From Geothermobacter sp964441925 (GTDB lineage Bacteria; Desulfobacterota; Desulfuromonadia; Desulfuromonadales; Geothermobacteraceae): a stretch of 32,896 nt of DNA. The stretch lies in NCBI GenBank assembly GCA_964441925.1, contig CAYTVY010000010.1, forward strand, positions 1 through 32,896, read 5' to 3'. Shown here in pieces: positions 1-8,023 of this stretch; position 1 is the first letter of the stretch; the number at the start of each line of letters is the position of its first letter. Below the pieces are notes generated by a model. That model saw nothing but the letters and a program-made list of their open reading frames with translations. It searched no databases and had not been told where the DNA came from. The position numbers were made by a program, and so were the translations under genes.

Positions 1-71
1 GCGCTACGTCGAGGATGACCGGCGAGGCGTAACGCCGCAGACGGCGTGAAGCTGTTCGCCGGCCTACGGAG
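1..71 (+). repeat. Direct repeat copy 1 (178-bp spacing)
   Basis: These 71 bases recur without mismatch at 179-249, so the copies start 178 bp apart. The window opens inside or at the edge of this copy, and more copies may lie upstream. The repeat is GC-rich and self-complementary: GGCGTAACGCC forms a small hairpin, and CCGGCGA near the start can pair with TCGCCGG near the end. It ends in CTACGGAG, a Shine-Dalgarno-like string. No open frame spans both copies, because the 178-bp spacing is not a multiple of three and TAG stops the frame at 174. Confidence 0.9.
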
Positions 72-178
72 GACGACGCCGCAGCCGGAGATACGACTTC
101 GCACCACGGAAAAACGCGAGGCGGACAGATTGGCGTCGGATGCAAGGCACGCCGATGGCGGGCACCGCAGGCGTAGCG

Positions 179-249
179 GCGCTACGTCGAGGATGACCGG
201 CGAGGCGTAACGCCGCAGACGGCGTGAAGCTGTTCGCCGGCCTACGGAG
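179..249 (+). repeat. Direct repeat copy 2, abutting the gltD-like start
   Basis: This is a perfect second copy of bases 1-71. Its last four bases, GGAG at 246-249, lie six bases before the ATG at 256 and act as the ribosome binding site of the GltD-like gene. At the upstream junction a perfect inverted repeat, CGTAGC-GGC-GCTACG (172-186), overlaps the repeat start. The 107 bases between the copies (72-178) show no gene. Confidence 0.9.
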
Positions 250-255
250 ACAACC

Positions 256-1641
256 ATGCAAGGTTTCATCGAAACAAACCGCGAAGAACCGGAAAAGCAG
301 GACGTCAACCTGCGCATCCGCAGCTTCGAGGAGATCTACCGCTTTTTCAACGACCGGACCGTCGCCCGGCAGGCTGAACGTTGCGTGCAGTGCGGCGATC
401 CCTTCTGCGCCACCCTGGGCTGTCCGCTCGGCAATCCCATTCCGCAATGGCTGGAGGCGATCGCCGAGAGGGATCTGGAAAAGGCCTTTCTGCTGGCGAA
501 CGAAACCTCGCCCTTTCCCGAAATCCTCGGCCGCATCTGTCCGCACAACCGGTTGTGCGAGGGGGCCTGCACCCTCGACGACGGCTACGGCGCCATCAGC
601 ATCGGCGCCATCGAGGCCTCGCTGACCGACCTCGGTTTCGCCGCCGGCTACACCCTCCCCTTCCCCGGCCCCACCACCGGCAGGAAGGTGGCGGTGGTCG
701 GCTCCGGGCCAGCGGGCATGAGCTGTGCCCACTTCCTGCTGCGCGCCGGCATCGCCGTCGAGATGTTCGAACGCGCCGACCGGCCGGGCGGCCTGCTCGC
801 CTACGGGATTCCCGGCTTCAAGCTCGACAAGGCCCTGGTCGAGCGCCGCTTCGACATCCTCGCCGACGCGGGACTGCGGCTGCACCTGAACTGCGCCATC
901 GGCCAGGACCGCGACCTGCCGGAACTGCTCGAACAGTTCGATGCCGTCTTTCTCGGTCTCGGCTGCACCCGTGGCCGGCGGGCCGGCATCCCCGGCGAGG
1001 ACCATCCCCAGGTCTTTCTGGCGATGGAGTTTCTCACCAGCGTCCAGCGCCGGCTGGCCGGACTGTCCTGGATGGAACGTTTCAGTGTTCTCGGCCGGCG
1101 GGTGGTGGTGGTCGGCGGCGGCGACACCGCCATGGACTGCGTGCGCACCGCGGTGCGGGAAGGCGCGGCCAGCGTCGTCTGCCTCTACCGGCGGGATGCC
1201 ACCAACATGCCGGGAAGCCGCAAGGAATTCCACAACGCCGCCGAAGAGGGTGTCCAGTTCCTCTTCACCGAGGCCCCCAAACGGATCGTCATCGACGACG
1301 ACGGTACCCTGGTCGGCATCGATGCCGTCCGGACCCGGCTGGGCGAGCCGGACAGTGACGGCCGGCAGCGGGTCGAGGAGGTGGCCGGCTCGGAGCACTG
1401 CATCGCCGCCGACGTGGTGATCATGGCCCTCGGCTTCGAGCACGAGCCCCATCCCTTCCTGCGCGACTGCGCCATCGGACTGGAGCGCTGGGGCAACATC
1501 CGGACGGACGACGGCTGTACCACCAGCCATCCGAAGATCTTCGCCGGCGGCGACTGCCGGCGGGGCGCCGACCTGGCGGTGACCGCCGCCCGCGACGGCC
1601 GCCGGGCGGCCCTGACCATCATCGAACGGCTGCTCGGCTGA
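256..1641 (+). CDS. gltD: GltD-like FAD/NAD(P) oxidoreductase (glutamate synthase small-subunit family)
   Basis: The 461-residue protein has the full architecture of the glutamate synthase small-subunit family, which passes electrons from NAD(P)H through FAD and Fe-S clusters to a partner subunit. The N-terminal cysteine-rich Fe-S domain shows CVQCGDPFC followed by GCPLGNPIPQW (about residues 43-60) and ICPHNRLCEGAC (about 94-106). A dinucleotide fold, VAVVGSGPAGMS, starts near residue 145 and a second, VVVVGGGDTAMD, near 283. The C-terminal IFAGGDCRRGADL is the usual FAD-contacting end. Length matches the family (E. coli GltD, about 470). The ATG at 256 follows GGAG with a six-base gap. No large subunit is visible; it may lie upstream. 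Related reductases such as NfnB or DpdA share this fold, so the partner is uncertain. Confidence 0.85.
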   Translation: MQGFIETNREEPEKQDVNLRIRSFEEIYRFFNDRTVARQAERCVQCGDPFCATLGCPLGNPIPQWLEAIAERDLEKAFLLANETSPFPEILGRICPHNRLCEGACTLDDGYGAISIGAIEASLTDLGFAAGYTLPFPGPTTGRKVAVVGSGPAGMSCAHFLLRAGIAVEMFERADRPGGLLAYGIPGFKLDKALVERRFDILADAGLRLHLNCAIGQDRDLPELLEQFDAVFLGLGCTRGRRAGIPGEDHPQVFLAMEFLTSVQRRLAGLSWMERFSVLGRRVVVVGGGDTAMDCVRTAVREGAASVVCLYRRDATNMPGSRKEFHNAAEEGVQFLFTEAPKRIVIDDDGTLVGIDAVRTRLGEPDSDGRQRVEEVAGSEHCIAADVVIMALGFEHEPHPFLRDCAIGLERWGNIRTDDGCTTSHPKIFAGGDCRRGADLAVTAARDGRRAALTIIERLLG

Positions 1642-1815
1642 ACAGGACGGAGGCATCACCCACGGCGGTCAGGTTCCTGCCGCCCGGCTGTCCGGCCAAA
1701 CCTTTCACGACTGGCTGCGCAATCCTCATCGCCGGGAAAAGTTCCCGCCATCAGCCGGCCGCACACCCCACCGGCAAGCTGTGCTAGACTGCAAAAAAGA
1801 CCTGGGAGGTCAGCA

Positions 1816-2361
1816 ATGAAACGCAGAAAACTGCTCGAGGGTCTGGCCATCGGCATCGCCGTCCTGGCAACCGGTGGTGTCTTGCTGCGTCGGGCCCGGG
1901 CGGCAACGGAAAAACTGAAGGTGTTTTCCCTGGCGACCGGAGGCTACGTCATGACGGAGAAGATACGCAAAAGCGCTGCCGAGTGGCGACGACAACTGTC
2001 GCCCGAGGCCTATCGGGTCACCCGGGAGAAAGGGACCGAGGCCGCCTTCAGCGGCGCCTGGTGGAACCACCACGAACCGGGCATCTATCGCTGTATCTGC
2101 TGTGACCTCGAGTTGTTCGACTCAACCGCCAAGTACGATTCGGGAACCGGCTGGCCGAGTTTCACCCGGCCTATCGCCATGGAAAACATCACCCTGGTGC
2201 GCGACACCAGCTTCTTCATGATGCGCAACGAAGTCATCTGCGCCCGCTGTGACGCGCACCTGGGCCACGTGTTCGATGACGGGCCGAAACCGACCGGCAA
2301 ACGCTACTGCATCAACTCGGTTGCCCTGGCTTTCGTGCCGCGCGACACCCTTGCCGGCTGA
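1816..2361 (+). CDS. msrB: Exported peptide-methionine (R)-S-oxide reductase MsrB
   Basis: MsrB reduces methionine-R-sulfoxide in proteins. The 181-residue protein has the MsrB core: GTGWPSF at 110-116, zinc ligands C93/C96 and C142/C145, and the catalytic cysteine C165 in RYCINS. The recycling cysteine found in GCGWPSF of many homologues is threonine here (T111), so regeneration probably uses another cysteine or thioredoxin directly. An N-terminal RRKLLEGL followed by a hydrophobic stretch and ARA-A near residue 30 looks like a twin-arginine or Sec signal, placing the enzyme in the periplasm. The ATG at 1816 follows GGGAGG. A TG-C-TAGACT extended -10 lies at 1782-1790. The gene stands alone. 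Confidence 0.9.
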   Translation: MKRRKLLEGLAIGIAVLATGGVLLRRARAATEKLKVFSLATGGYVMTEKIRKSAAEWRRQLSPEAYRVTREKGTEAAFSGAWWNHHEPGIYRCICCDLELFDSTAKYDSGTGWPSFTRPIAMENITLVRDTSFFMMRNEVICARCDAHLGHVFDDGPKPTGKRYCINSVALAFVPRDTLAG

Positions 2362-2415
2362 AACAGACCGGCAGGCGCCGGCAGCCGACAGCAAGATCCT
2401 GTGAAGAAAAATTGC

Positions 2416-2444
2416 TTGTCAGGCAGGCCGTCCGCCCCTAGCAT
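2416..2444 (+). promoter_or_regulatory. Predicted sigma70-type promoter of the universal stress gene
   Basis: TTGTCA (2416-2421) and TAGCAT (2439-2444) are separated by exactly 17 bases. Transcription would begin near 2451, after the first in-frame ATG at 2450, which favours the later start at 2504. Confidence 0.45.
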
Positions 2445-2503
2445 GTGGCATGCAGGTGATGAGTTCGCCACTTCGATCAAACGCCATCCCCCCGGACACT
2501 GCC

Positions 2504-3325
2504 ATGACCAGACCGCTGTTCCACGTCTTTCGCAATGCGCCTTACGGCCGGGAGACCTTTCTCCTGTCGGCCTATACCTGCCGCCGGCTGCGGCTGCCGC
2601 TGCACATCTATCTGCCGCAACACCCCCGGTTCCTCTTCTACTTCGAGCAGGACATCGTCCAGGTCGACCTCGACCAGAGCTATCTGCGGCGACCGGAAAC
2701 GGCCCCAGACAACATCAAGGCCCTGCTGCAACTCGGTCCGCCGCTCGAAACCGCGTTCGTCGAACCGACAACCTTCACCGCCACCGACCTGCCCGACCTG
2801 CCGACCGATTTCGCCATCATGGCCTGTCCTCGCTCGATGACCCGGGCCAGCGGCCCGGTCGGACTCGGCCTGATCGGCCCCAAGGTCCGTCGCATCATTC
2901 TCGTCGCACCCTTTCCGGTACTCATCCCACCCGGCGTCTACAAGCCCTGGACCAGGCTGACCGTGCTTTACGGCGGCTCGCCGCTGGCCGCCCGGGCCGT
3001 CCACCTGGGCCGGCAACTGGCCGAACGCAGCCGGGCACCGTTGCAGATCATCAGTTTCGGCCATCGGGACGCGTTGATCCGCCAGGCCAAAGAACAGGAC
3101 ATTCTTTCCATACTGGAAGAACACGACTGGCTGGTCCAGCCGGGAAAACCGCGACGGGAAGAACTTGCCCTGGTCCCGCATGACGCCCTGGTACTGCTGG
3201 GAGCCTACGGACATGGCCCGGTCCGCACCCTGTTCGGCAGCACCATGGAGGACGTCCAGGCGGAACTGCCCAATCCGCTGCTGGTCGTCGGTCCCCGCTG
3301 CCGTATCGATTCGGTTTTCGCTTGA
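2504..3325 (+). CDS. Universal stress protein (UspA family)
   Basis: The protein has 273 residues from the ATG at 2504. The N-terminal segment PLFHVFRNAPYGRETFLLSAY and the C-terminal half, with LVLLGAYGHGPVRTLFGSTMEDV followed by NPLLVVGP, fit the Usp fold. The GAYGHG...GS segment corresponds to the ATP-binding loop G-2x-G-9x-G(S/T) of the family. The length suggests two Usp-like halves, with the N-terminal half diverged. Usp proteins are cytoplasmic and respond to starvation or stress; the specific role is unknown. An earlier in-frame ATG at 2450 would add 18 residues, but the predicted promoter argues against it. Neither start has a good Shine-Dalgarno sequence. Confidence 0.75.
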   Translation: MTRPLFHVFRNAPYGRETFLLSAYTCRRLRLPLHIYLPQHPRFLFYFEQDIVQVDLDQSYLRRPETAPDNIKALLQLGPPLETAFVEPTTFTATDLPDLPTDFAIMACPRSMTRASGPVGLGLIGPKVRRIILVAPFPVLIPPGVYKPWTRLTVLYGGSPLAARAVHLGRQLAERSRAPLQIISFGHRDALIRQAKEQDILSILEEHDWLVQPGKPRREELALVPHDALVLLGAYGHGPVRTLFGSTMEDVQAELPNPLLVVGPRCRIDSVFA

Positions 3326-3350
3326 ACCTGGGCCTGCTCTTTTCTATACT
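3322..3350 (+). promoter_or_regulatory. Promoter of 6S RNA
   Basis: TTGAAC (3322-3327) and TATACT (3345-3350) are spaced by 17 bases, giving near-consensus sigma70-type geometry. The -35 overlaps the stop codon of the preceding Usp gene. The predicted start, near 3357, coincides with the 5' end of the RNA closing stem. Confidence 0.75.
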
Positions 3351-3356
3351 GTGGGC

Positions 3357-3545
3357 GAATCAGCTCTCTGCCTTGCAGGTGAGGTCACAAGACCCCGGCG
3401 GTATAGGTTAGAGGAAGGGGCTGTTTCAGCGGTGTTGTGAGCCAGCCCGCCACGCAGCGGGACGCCTGATGCATCGACAAACGGCCCCACGTATTTGGGA
3501 GTCGCCAGAGGCTCCGCGGCCCACGGCAAAGGCGGAGAGCAGATT
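3357..3545 (+). ncRNA. ssrS: 6S RNA (SsrS)
   Basis: 6S RNA mimics an open promoter and sequesters RNA polymerase holoenzyme. About 189 bases fold into the 6S architecture. A closing stem pairs 3363-3374 with 3529-3540 (12 pairs, one G-U) and extends after an A-A mismatch by AATC 3358-3361 with GATT 3542-3545. An apical arm pairs 3417-3426 with 3479-3488 (10 pairs, one G-U) and contains the hairpin CCCGC-CACGCA-GCGGG. Between the stems lie two unpaired sides of about 40 bases each, the size of the central bubble. A small hairpin, GGTC-ACAA-GACC, lies on the 5' side. A strong promoter precedes the RNA and an intrinsic terminator follows. The call rests on structure and length, not on a profile match. 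SRP RNA and tmRNA signatures are absent. Confidence 0.78.
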
Positions 3546-3548
3546 TAC

Positions 3549-3572
3549 GGGCGCTGTACGGGCGCCTTTTTT
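3549..3572 (+). terminator. Intrinsic terminator of 6S RNA
   Basis: GGCGC (3550-3554) pairs with GCGCC (3562-3566) and is followed by six T residues (3567-3572). It lies immediately after the 6S closing stem. Confidence 0.7.
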
Positions 3573-3623
3573 CTTGCGTCGCAAGCAGACCAACCAGCCT
3601 TGATGGAAGCGACCTGCCGACCG

Positions 3624-4796
3624 ATGAACGACAGCCATTCCGACCTGACCCGCCTTACCCTGGATGACCGCGAGATCCTGCTGCTGGGAACCGCCCACAT
3701 TTCCCGGGAATCGGTCGATCTGGTCCGCGCGACCATCGAGGAAGAACAGCCGGACACGGTCTGCATCGAACTCGACGACCAGCGCTACCAGGCCCTGCGC
3801 AACAGCAACCGCTGGGAGACCCTCAATCTCTTCCAGGTGATCCGCAGGGGACAGGCTCCCTTCCTGCTGGCCAACCTCGCCCTCGCCTCCTTCCAGAAGC
3901 GGATGGGGCTGCAGACCGGCAGCAAACCCGGCGCCGAACTGGCGGCGGCGGCGGAAACCGCCGAGGAACAGGGACTCGAGGTCCGCCTCATCGACCGCAA
4001 CATCCGAACCACCCTGCTGCGCGCCTGGCGCAAAACCGGTTTCTGGCGCAAAATGATGCTTTTGTCGACTCTGATCGCCAGCCTGTTCGAAAAACAGCAG
4101 ATCGATGAAGAAGAACTCGCCAGGCTGCGGCAGACCGACACCCTGTCGGCCATGCTCGAGGAAATGGGCACGGCGTTGCCCGACGTCAAACAGATTCTGG
4201 TCGACGAGCGGGACATCTACATGGCGGAAAAGATCCGTCAGACTCCGGGGCAAAAGATTCTCGCGGTCATCGGCGCCGCCCACAAACCGGGCATCATCTC
4301 CCGCCTGCAGGGTCCGGCCCGACCGGAATTGCTCGACGAGCTGGAGTGCATCCCGCCCAAGCCGGCCATTTCCAAAATCCTGCCCTGGCTGATTCCGGCC
4401 GTGGTGATTCTGCTGTTCGTCCTCGGCTTTTTCTACGGCGACACCGGCAACATGGCTGACGCCGCCGTCGCCTGGATCCTGGCCAACGGCCTGCTCTCCG
4501 CCGCCGGCGCCCTGCTCGCCCTTGGCCACCCCCTGACCATCGTGGCGGCCTTTGTCGCCGCCCCCATCACTTCCCTCAACCCGACCATCGGCGCCGGCAT
4601 GGTGACCGGCCTGGTCCAGGCCTTCATCGTCCCCCCCAAGGTGCGCGACCTGGAGCGGGTCGGCGACGACCTGGCGACCCTGCGCGGCTGGTGGAGCAAC
4701 CGGGTCACCCGGGTTTTGCTGGTCTTTTTCTTCTCTTCCTTCGGCTCGGCCATCGGCACCCTGGTCGCCTTTCACTGGCTCAAGGACCTGTTCTGA
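3624..4796 (+). CDS. TraB/PrgY family membrane protein
   Basis: From the ATG at 3624 the protein has 390 residues. The N-terminal part carries the TraB/PrgY (GumN-like) signature: ILLLGTAHIS near the start, TVCIELDDQRY, and later DERDIYMAEKI and AVIGAAHKPGI, the spaced GxxH-type motifs of the family. The C-terminal third has several hydrophobic segments, beginning ILPWLIPAVVILLFVLGFFYG, consistent with four or so membrane spans. PrgY in enterococci reduces secretion of a peptide pheromone; the function in proteobacteria is unknown. The frame is open back to 3495, but that would overlap the 6S RNA and terminator. ATG at 3603 is an alternative. The last 17 bases overlap the convergent transpeptidase gene. 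Confidence 0.8.
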   Translation: MNDSHSDLTRLTLDDREILLLGTAHISRESVDLVRATIEEEQPDTVCIELDDQRYQALRNSNRWETLNLFQVIRRGQAPFLLANLALASFQKRMGLQTGSKPGAELAAAAETAEEQGLEVRLIDRNIRTTLLRAWRKTGFWRKMMLLSTLIASLFEKQQIDEEELARLRQTDTLSAMLEEMGTALPDVKQILVDERDIYMAEKIRQTPGQKILAVIGAAHKPGIISRLQGPARPELLDELECIPPKPAISKILPWLIPAVVILLFVLGFFYGDTGNMADAAVAWILANGLLSAAGALLALGHPLTIVAAFVAAPITSLNPTIGAGMVTGLVQAFIVPPKVRDLERVGDDLATLRGWWSNRVTRVLLVFFFSSFGSAIGTLVAFHWLKDLF

Positions 4797-6498
4797 TCCG
4801 AGACGCCGCCCCGTCCGCTTCCGCCTCCGTCCACTGCCCGCCGCCGGCAAGCTGCCGCTGCCAGGCCAGCTCGAGATCGGCATCACGCTGGTAGACATCG
4901 TCGCGGTAATTGACCTGTCCGTTGCCACCGACCCAGGCCGTCCAGTAGACGATATGCACCGGAACCGGCTCGAGAAGATCGACGCGCAGCGGCACGGGAC
5001 TGTCCATCGCCTCGATGATCCGGTCGCAATCCCAGCCGTTTTTCGCCAGCAGGTAACGGGCCAGGTCGAGAGGGCGCTCGACCCGGATGCAGCCGGAACT
5101 GAAAAGACGGTCGAGCCGGGCGAAAAGGTGCGGCGCATCGGTATCGTGCAGATAGACGGCGTAACGGTTGGGAAACATGAACTTGACCCTTCCCAGAGGG
5201 TTCCAGGGGCCGGGCCGTTGCCGCAACATGCCGGGGAAATTGTCGGGCCGTACCCGCCGCCAGTTGACAGTGAAAGGATCGACCAGGCGTTTGCCGCCAC
5301 CGCCCCAGGCCACGATCTCGAAATGATGGCGCTCCAGCCAACCGGGATCGCGCCGGATCTGCGGCAGTTTGTCCTCCCGCAGAATGGTCGCGGGAACGTA
5401 CCAGTAGGGAGCGAACTCGAGATAGCGCATGGTGGCGGTGAAACTCGGCGTCTTGCGGTAGGGCGTGCCGACGACCACCGGCATGCTCATGACGATCTCG
5501 CCCCGTTCGATGACATCGAGCCGGAAGGCGGCGATATTGACCCGCAGATAGCGTTCGCCGTAGTTCCGCGCTTCATGGCGCCAGCGCGCGAGGTTGATCT
5601 CGATCTGCCGGAGACGCTCCTCCACCGGCCGGTTCAGTGCGGCCAGGGTCAGGGGACCGAGCACCCCGTCGTCCCGCAGACCGTGCCGCCGCTGAAAGCG
5701 TTTCAGGGCACGTACCGTCAGCGGTCCGAACGTCTCTTCCCGCCAGGCGGCATAAGGCTCGAGATCACCGCCGTAGTAAAGACGCCGGCGCAACACGGCA
5801 AGCCGCGCATCGCGCATCCCCGGACGCAGAAGCGGACCGGCCGGGATCTGCGGCCAGCCGCCGAGTGCGGACAGCTCACGCAGTCGTCGCAGTTCTGCCA
5901 GCAGATCGACGAACGGCTGCTGGTCGGGATCGAGCCGGCGTAAAGCCTCGTCCAGCCGCCCGCCTTGCAGACTATGCCCGAGAAAGAGCACCAGCGCCCG
6001 ATCGCGGTCGAGCCGTTTCCGGGAACGCACAGGCAGCGCCCGCCAACCGGACAGATCGTCGGCCAGATGCAGAAAGGCATCGGTCAGCAGCAGCTCCAGC
6101 AATGCCGAATAGGCAGCGTCGAACAGCACGCCATGACGCAGAGAATCGGACTCCAGCTGCAGCAGAGGCTCCAGTTGCGGCAGATGATAGAGATCACTGC
6201 AGAGTCCGAGCTCTCCCGCCCCCCGCAGAAATTCGACCAGCTGCCGGGCCACGTCACCAAGGCCGAGTTCGGCAAACCACGCCGGCCGGTACTGCCGCTG
6301 CCGATAGAAGTTGCGGACCAGGTCGAAACGGGCCAGGTCGGGCTTGGCCGGCAGCAATGACGGCATCCCGGTGTCATTCTCCAGAACGGCCCGCAAAACG
6401 GTCGCGACCTCACCCGGCAGGGAAACAGCCGCCAGCGGCCGGGGAGCCATCACCGACGGCAGGACGAACAGCAGGAAAAACAGAACACCCCTTCGCAT
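4780..6498 (-). CDS. Exported L,D-transpeptidase, YcbB (LdtD) type
   Basis: The 572-residue protein starts with a signal peptide (MRRGVLFFLLFVLPSVMA...). Middle residues carry a peptidoglycan-binding repeat (TFGPLTVRALKRFQRRHGL then DDGVLGPLTLAALN). The C-terminal YkuD catalytic domain has H451 in YLHDTD and the nucleophile C470 in SSGCIRVE. YcbB-type enzymes make 3-3 cross-links between diaminopimelate residues of peptidoglycan in the periplasm. The usual SHGC motif reads SSGC. ATG at 6498 is chosen because it directly precedes the signal peptide; its Shine-Dalgarno (GGAAG) is very close. The frame stays open far upstream, but that part overlaps the rhomboid gene and is not credible. The 3' end overlaps the TraB gene. 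Confidence 0.9.
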   Translation of the reverse strand: MRRGVLFFLLFVLPSVMAPRPLAAVSLPGEVATVLRAVLENDTGMPSLLPAKPDLARFDLVRNFYRQRQYRPAWFAELGLGDVARQLVEFLRGAGELGLCSDLYHLPQLEPLLQLESDSLRHGVLFDAAYSALLELLLTDAFLHLADDLSGWRALPVRSRKRLDRDRALVLFLGHSLQGGRLDEALRRLDPDQQPFVDLLAELRRLRELSALGGWPQIPAGPLLRPGMRDARLAVLRRRLYYGGDLEPYAAWREETFGPLTVRALKRFQRRHGLRDDGVLGPLTLAALNRPVEERLRQIEINLARWRHEARNYGERYLRVNIAAFRLDVIERGEIVMSMPVVVGTPYRKTPSFTATMRYLEFAPYWYVPATILREDKLPQIRRDPGWLERHHFEIVAWGGGGKRLVDPFTVNWRRVRPDNFPGMLRQRPGPWNPLGRVKFMFPNRYAVYLHDTDAPHLFARLDRLFSSGCIRVERPLDLARYLLAKNGWDCDRIIEAMDSPVPLRVDLLEPVPVHIVYWTAWVGGNGQVNYRDDVYQRDADLELAWQRQLAGGGQWTEAEADGAASRIRTGP

Positions 6499-6660
6499 GC
6501 TTCCAGCATACCAGAGCGACAACGGGAACGGCCGACCAGCTTGATGGGAGGGGAAATTTTTGTCATAGTCCTGAAGCAGCGGAACCGACGCGACCGGGAC
6601 TGCCGAGTCCGCTTCCGCCGCCCCCCAGGCTCCGACCAGCCAACCAAGAGAAAGGCCATC

Positions 6661-7479
6661 ATGAATCTGAACGACATCTTCCGCCGCCTCGGACTGAACA
6701 CCCCACGCTGGCAATGGCGCGCCATGCGCTGGGAACGGGCCCTGCGCCGGCTTCGGCGCGGTGAACTGCCCGCCGGAAGCGGCATCAGGGTGAGCCCGAT
6801 CCTGATCTGGACCAATATCGTCTTCTTCGTCCTGATGCTGCTGCAGGGGCTGCTGGCCGGTATCGGCCTGCGCCCCCTCTTTTCTCCGGACGGCTACCTG
6901 CTGATCCACATGGGCGCCCAGTACTGGCCGCTGGTGCTGGCGGAAAACGAATGGTGGCGCTGTCTGAGCTATGCCTTCGTGCACGGTGGTATCCTGCACC
7001 TGGCCTTCAACATGGTGGTGCTCTACCAGGTGGGACCGCTGGTCGAGAGCGAGATCGGGCCGATGCGCTTTCTGACTCTCTACACCCTGGCCGCCCTCAC
7101 CGGTTCGCTGGCCGACTATCTCTGGCATCCGCTGACACCGGTGGTCGGCTCGTCGTCGGCCCTCTTCGGCCTGATCGGCTTCGCCGTCATCCACTACCAC
7201 CGGCTGGGCGACAGCCTTTCGCGGCAGCGCCGCAACTTCATGCTGCAGTGGGCCGTCTTCGCCTTCGTCTTCGGCCTGCTGGTCGGCGCCGACAATGCCG
7301 GCCATCTCGGCGGCGCCGCCGGCGGTGTCCTGTTCGGCCTGCTGCTGCCCATGCGCTGGCAGCTGCGCCGGGCCACCGACGGCTTCTTCCGTCTGCTCGG
7401 CGGCCTGAGCCTGCTGCTGCTGGCCGGCAGCCTGCTGCTGACCGTCGCCTCCTGGTTCACCGGCAGGGGAACGGCATGA
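6661..7479 (+). CDS. Rhomboid-family intramembrane serine protease
   Basis: The 272-residue protein has about six or seven hydrophobic helices. It shows the rhomboid signature: FVHGGILHLAFNM with the HxxxN element, the catalytic serine S165 in G163-S-S165-S-A (family GxSG, with the final glycine replaced by serine) and the catalytic histidine H215 in NAGHLGG. Rhomboids cleave transmembrane substrates in the inner membrane. The ATG at 6661 follows GAGAAAGG. The N-terminal 40 residues are basic and cytoplasmic. The stop overlaps the start of the following ybaK gene (ATGA), so the two are translationally coupled. The 162-bp region 6499-6660 between this gene and the divergent transpeptidase shows no other feature I can support. 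Confidence 0.9.
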   Translation: MNLNDIFRRLGLNTPRWQWRAMRWERALRRLRRGELPAGSGIRVSPILIWTNIVFFVLMLLQGLLAGIGLRPLFSPDGYLLIHMGAQYWPLVLAENEWWRCLSYAFVHGGILHLAFNMVVLYQVGPLVESEIGPMRFLTLYTLAALTGSLADYLWHPLTPVVGSSSALFGLIGFAVIHYHRLGDSLSRQRRNFMLQWAVFAFVFGLLVGADNAGHLGGAAGGVLFGLLLPMRWQLRRATDGFFRLLGGLSLLLLAGSLLLTVASWFTGRGTA

Positions 7480-7961
7480 GCAGGGAGAAGATTCCGGCAA
7501 CCCCGGCCGTCCGGCTGCTGCGCCGGCACGCCGTCACCTTCACCCCCTGTTTCTACCCGTACGAGGAACGGGGCGGTACGGCGGTTTCCGCCCGGGAGCT
7601 GGGCGTCGACGAACACGCCGTGATCAAGACCCTGATCATGGAGCAGGACAGCGGTGAGCCGCTGATCGTGCTGATGCACGGCGATCGCCAGGTATCCACC
7701 CGCAAACTGGCCCGGACCATCGGCTGCAAGGGAGTCCGTCCCTGCGACCCGAAGACCGCCAGCCGTCACTCCGGCTATCTGGTCGGCGGCACATCCCCTT
7801 TCGGCACCCGCAAGACGATGCCGGTCTACATGGAGCGTTCGATCCTGGAGCTGCCGACCATCTACATCAACGGCGGCCGGCGGGGTTTTCTCGTCGCCCT
7901 GTCCCCGGACGAGGTGCAGCGGATTCTGCAACCGGTGCCGGTCGACGTGGCGCAATCCTGA
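7476..7961 (+). CDS. ybaK: YbaK/EbsC-family Cys-tRNA(Pro) deacylase
   Basis: The 161-residue protein matches the YbaK family, which hydrolyses Cys-tRNA(Pro) and related mischarged tRNAs in the cytoplasm. Family segments visible are VIKTLIMEQ, PLIVLMHGDRQVSTRKLA, the SGYLVGGTSPFGTRK loop (GG-SPFG hallmark) and a C-terminal IYINGGRRGFLVALSP. The start ATG overlaps the rhomboid stop. The stop codon is odd: TGA at 7959-7961 lies inside a 46-bp MITE copy. Removing the element and one GCAAT duplication restores CAA-TGA, so the original protein ended one residue earlier, 15 bases before the sirtuin start. Confidence 0.9.
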   Translation: MSREKIPATPAVRLLRRHAVTFTPCFYPYEERGGTAVSARELGVDEHAVIKTLIMEQDSGEPLIVLMHGDRQVSTRKLARTIGCKGVRPCDPKTASRHSGYLVGGTSPFGTRKTMPVYMERSILELPTIYINGGRRGFLVALSPDEVQRILQPVPVDVAQS

Positions 7962-8002
7962 ATCCGATGAGCTTGCCACCTGCACAAGCTCACGGATTCA
8001 GG
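7957..8002. mobile_element. MITE copy A (46 bp, termini only)
   Basis: This is a nearly perfect inverted repeat. CCTGAATCCG-A-TGAGCTTG pairs with CAAGCTCACGGATTCAGG around the loop CCACCTGCA, with one extra A. It is flanked by the perfect 5-bp target duplication GCAAT (7952-7956 and 8003-8007). The termini match those of the longer copies at 14574 and 18356, so this is a minimal form that lost its interior. It provides the present stop codon of ybaK and may form a hairpin in the ybaK-sirtuin transcript. Confidence 0.88.
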
Positions 8003-8023
8003 GCAATGAAACAGGAGACTGTC

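Noticed and set aside
64..1659. Long minus-strand open frame of 531 codons opposite gltD
   Set aside because: It lies antisense to a gene with clear Fe-S and FAD motifs, has no recognisable domain and arises from high GC content.
3357..3545. Cobalamin riboswitch, SRP RNA or tmRNA
   Set aside because: The characteristic conserved boxes are absent, while long-range pairing and bubble sizes fit 6S RNA.
3495..3623. Longer start of the TraB gene
   Set aside because: It would translate through the 3' half of the 6S RNA and its terminator.
6499..7500. N-terminal extension of the transpeptidase to 906 residues
   Set aside because: The extension lies antisense to the rhomboid gene and precedes an internal signal peptide at the ATG of 6498.
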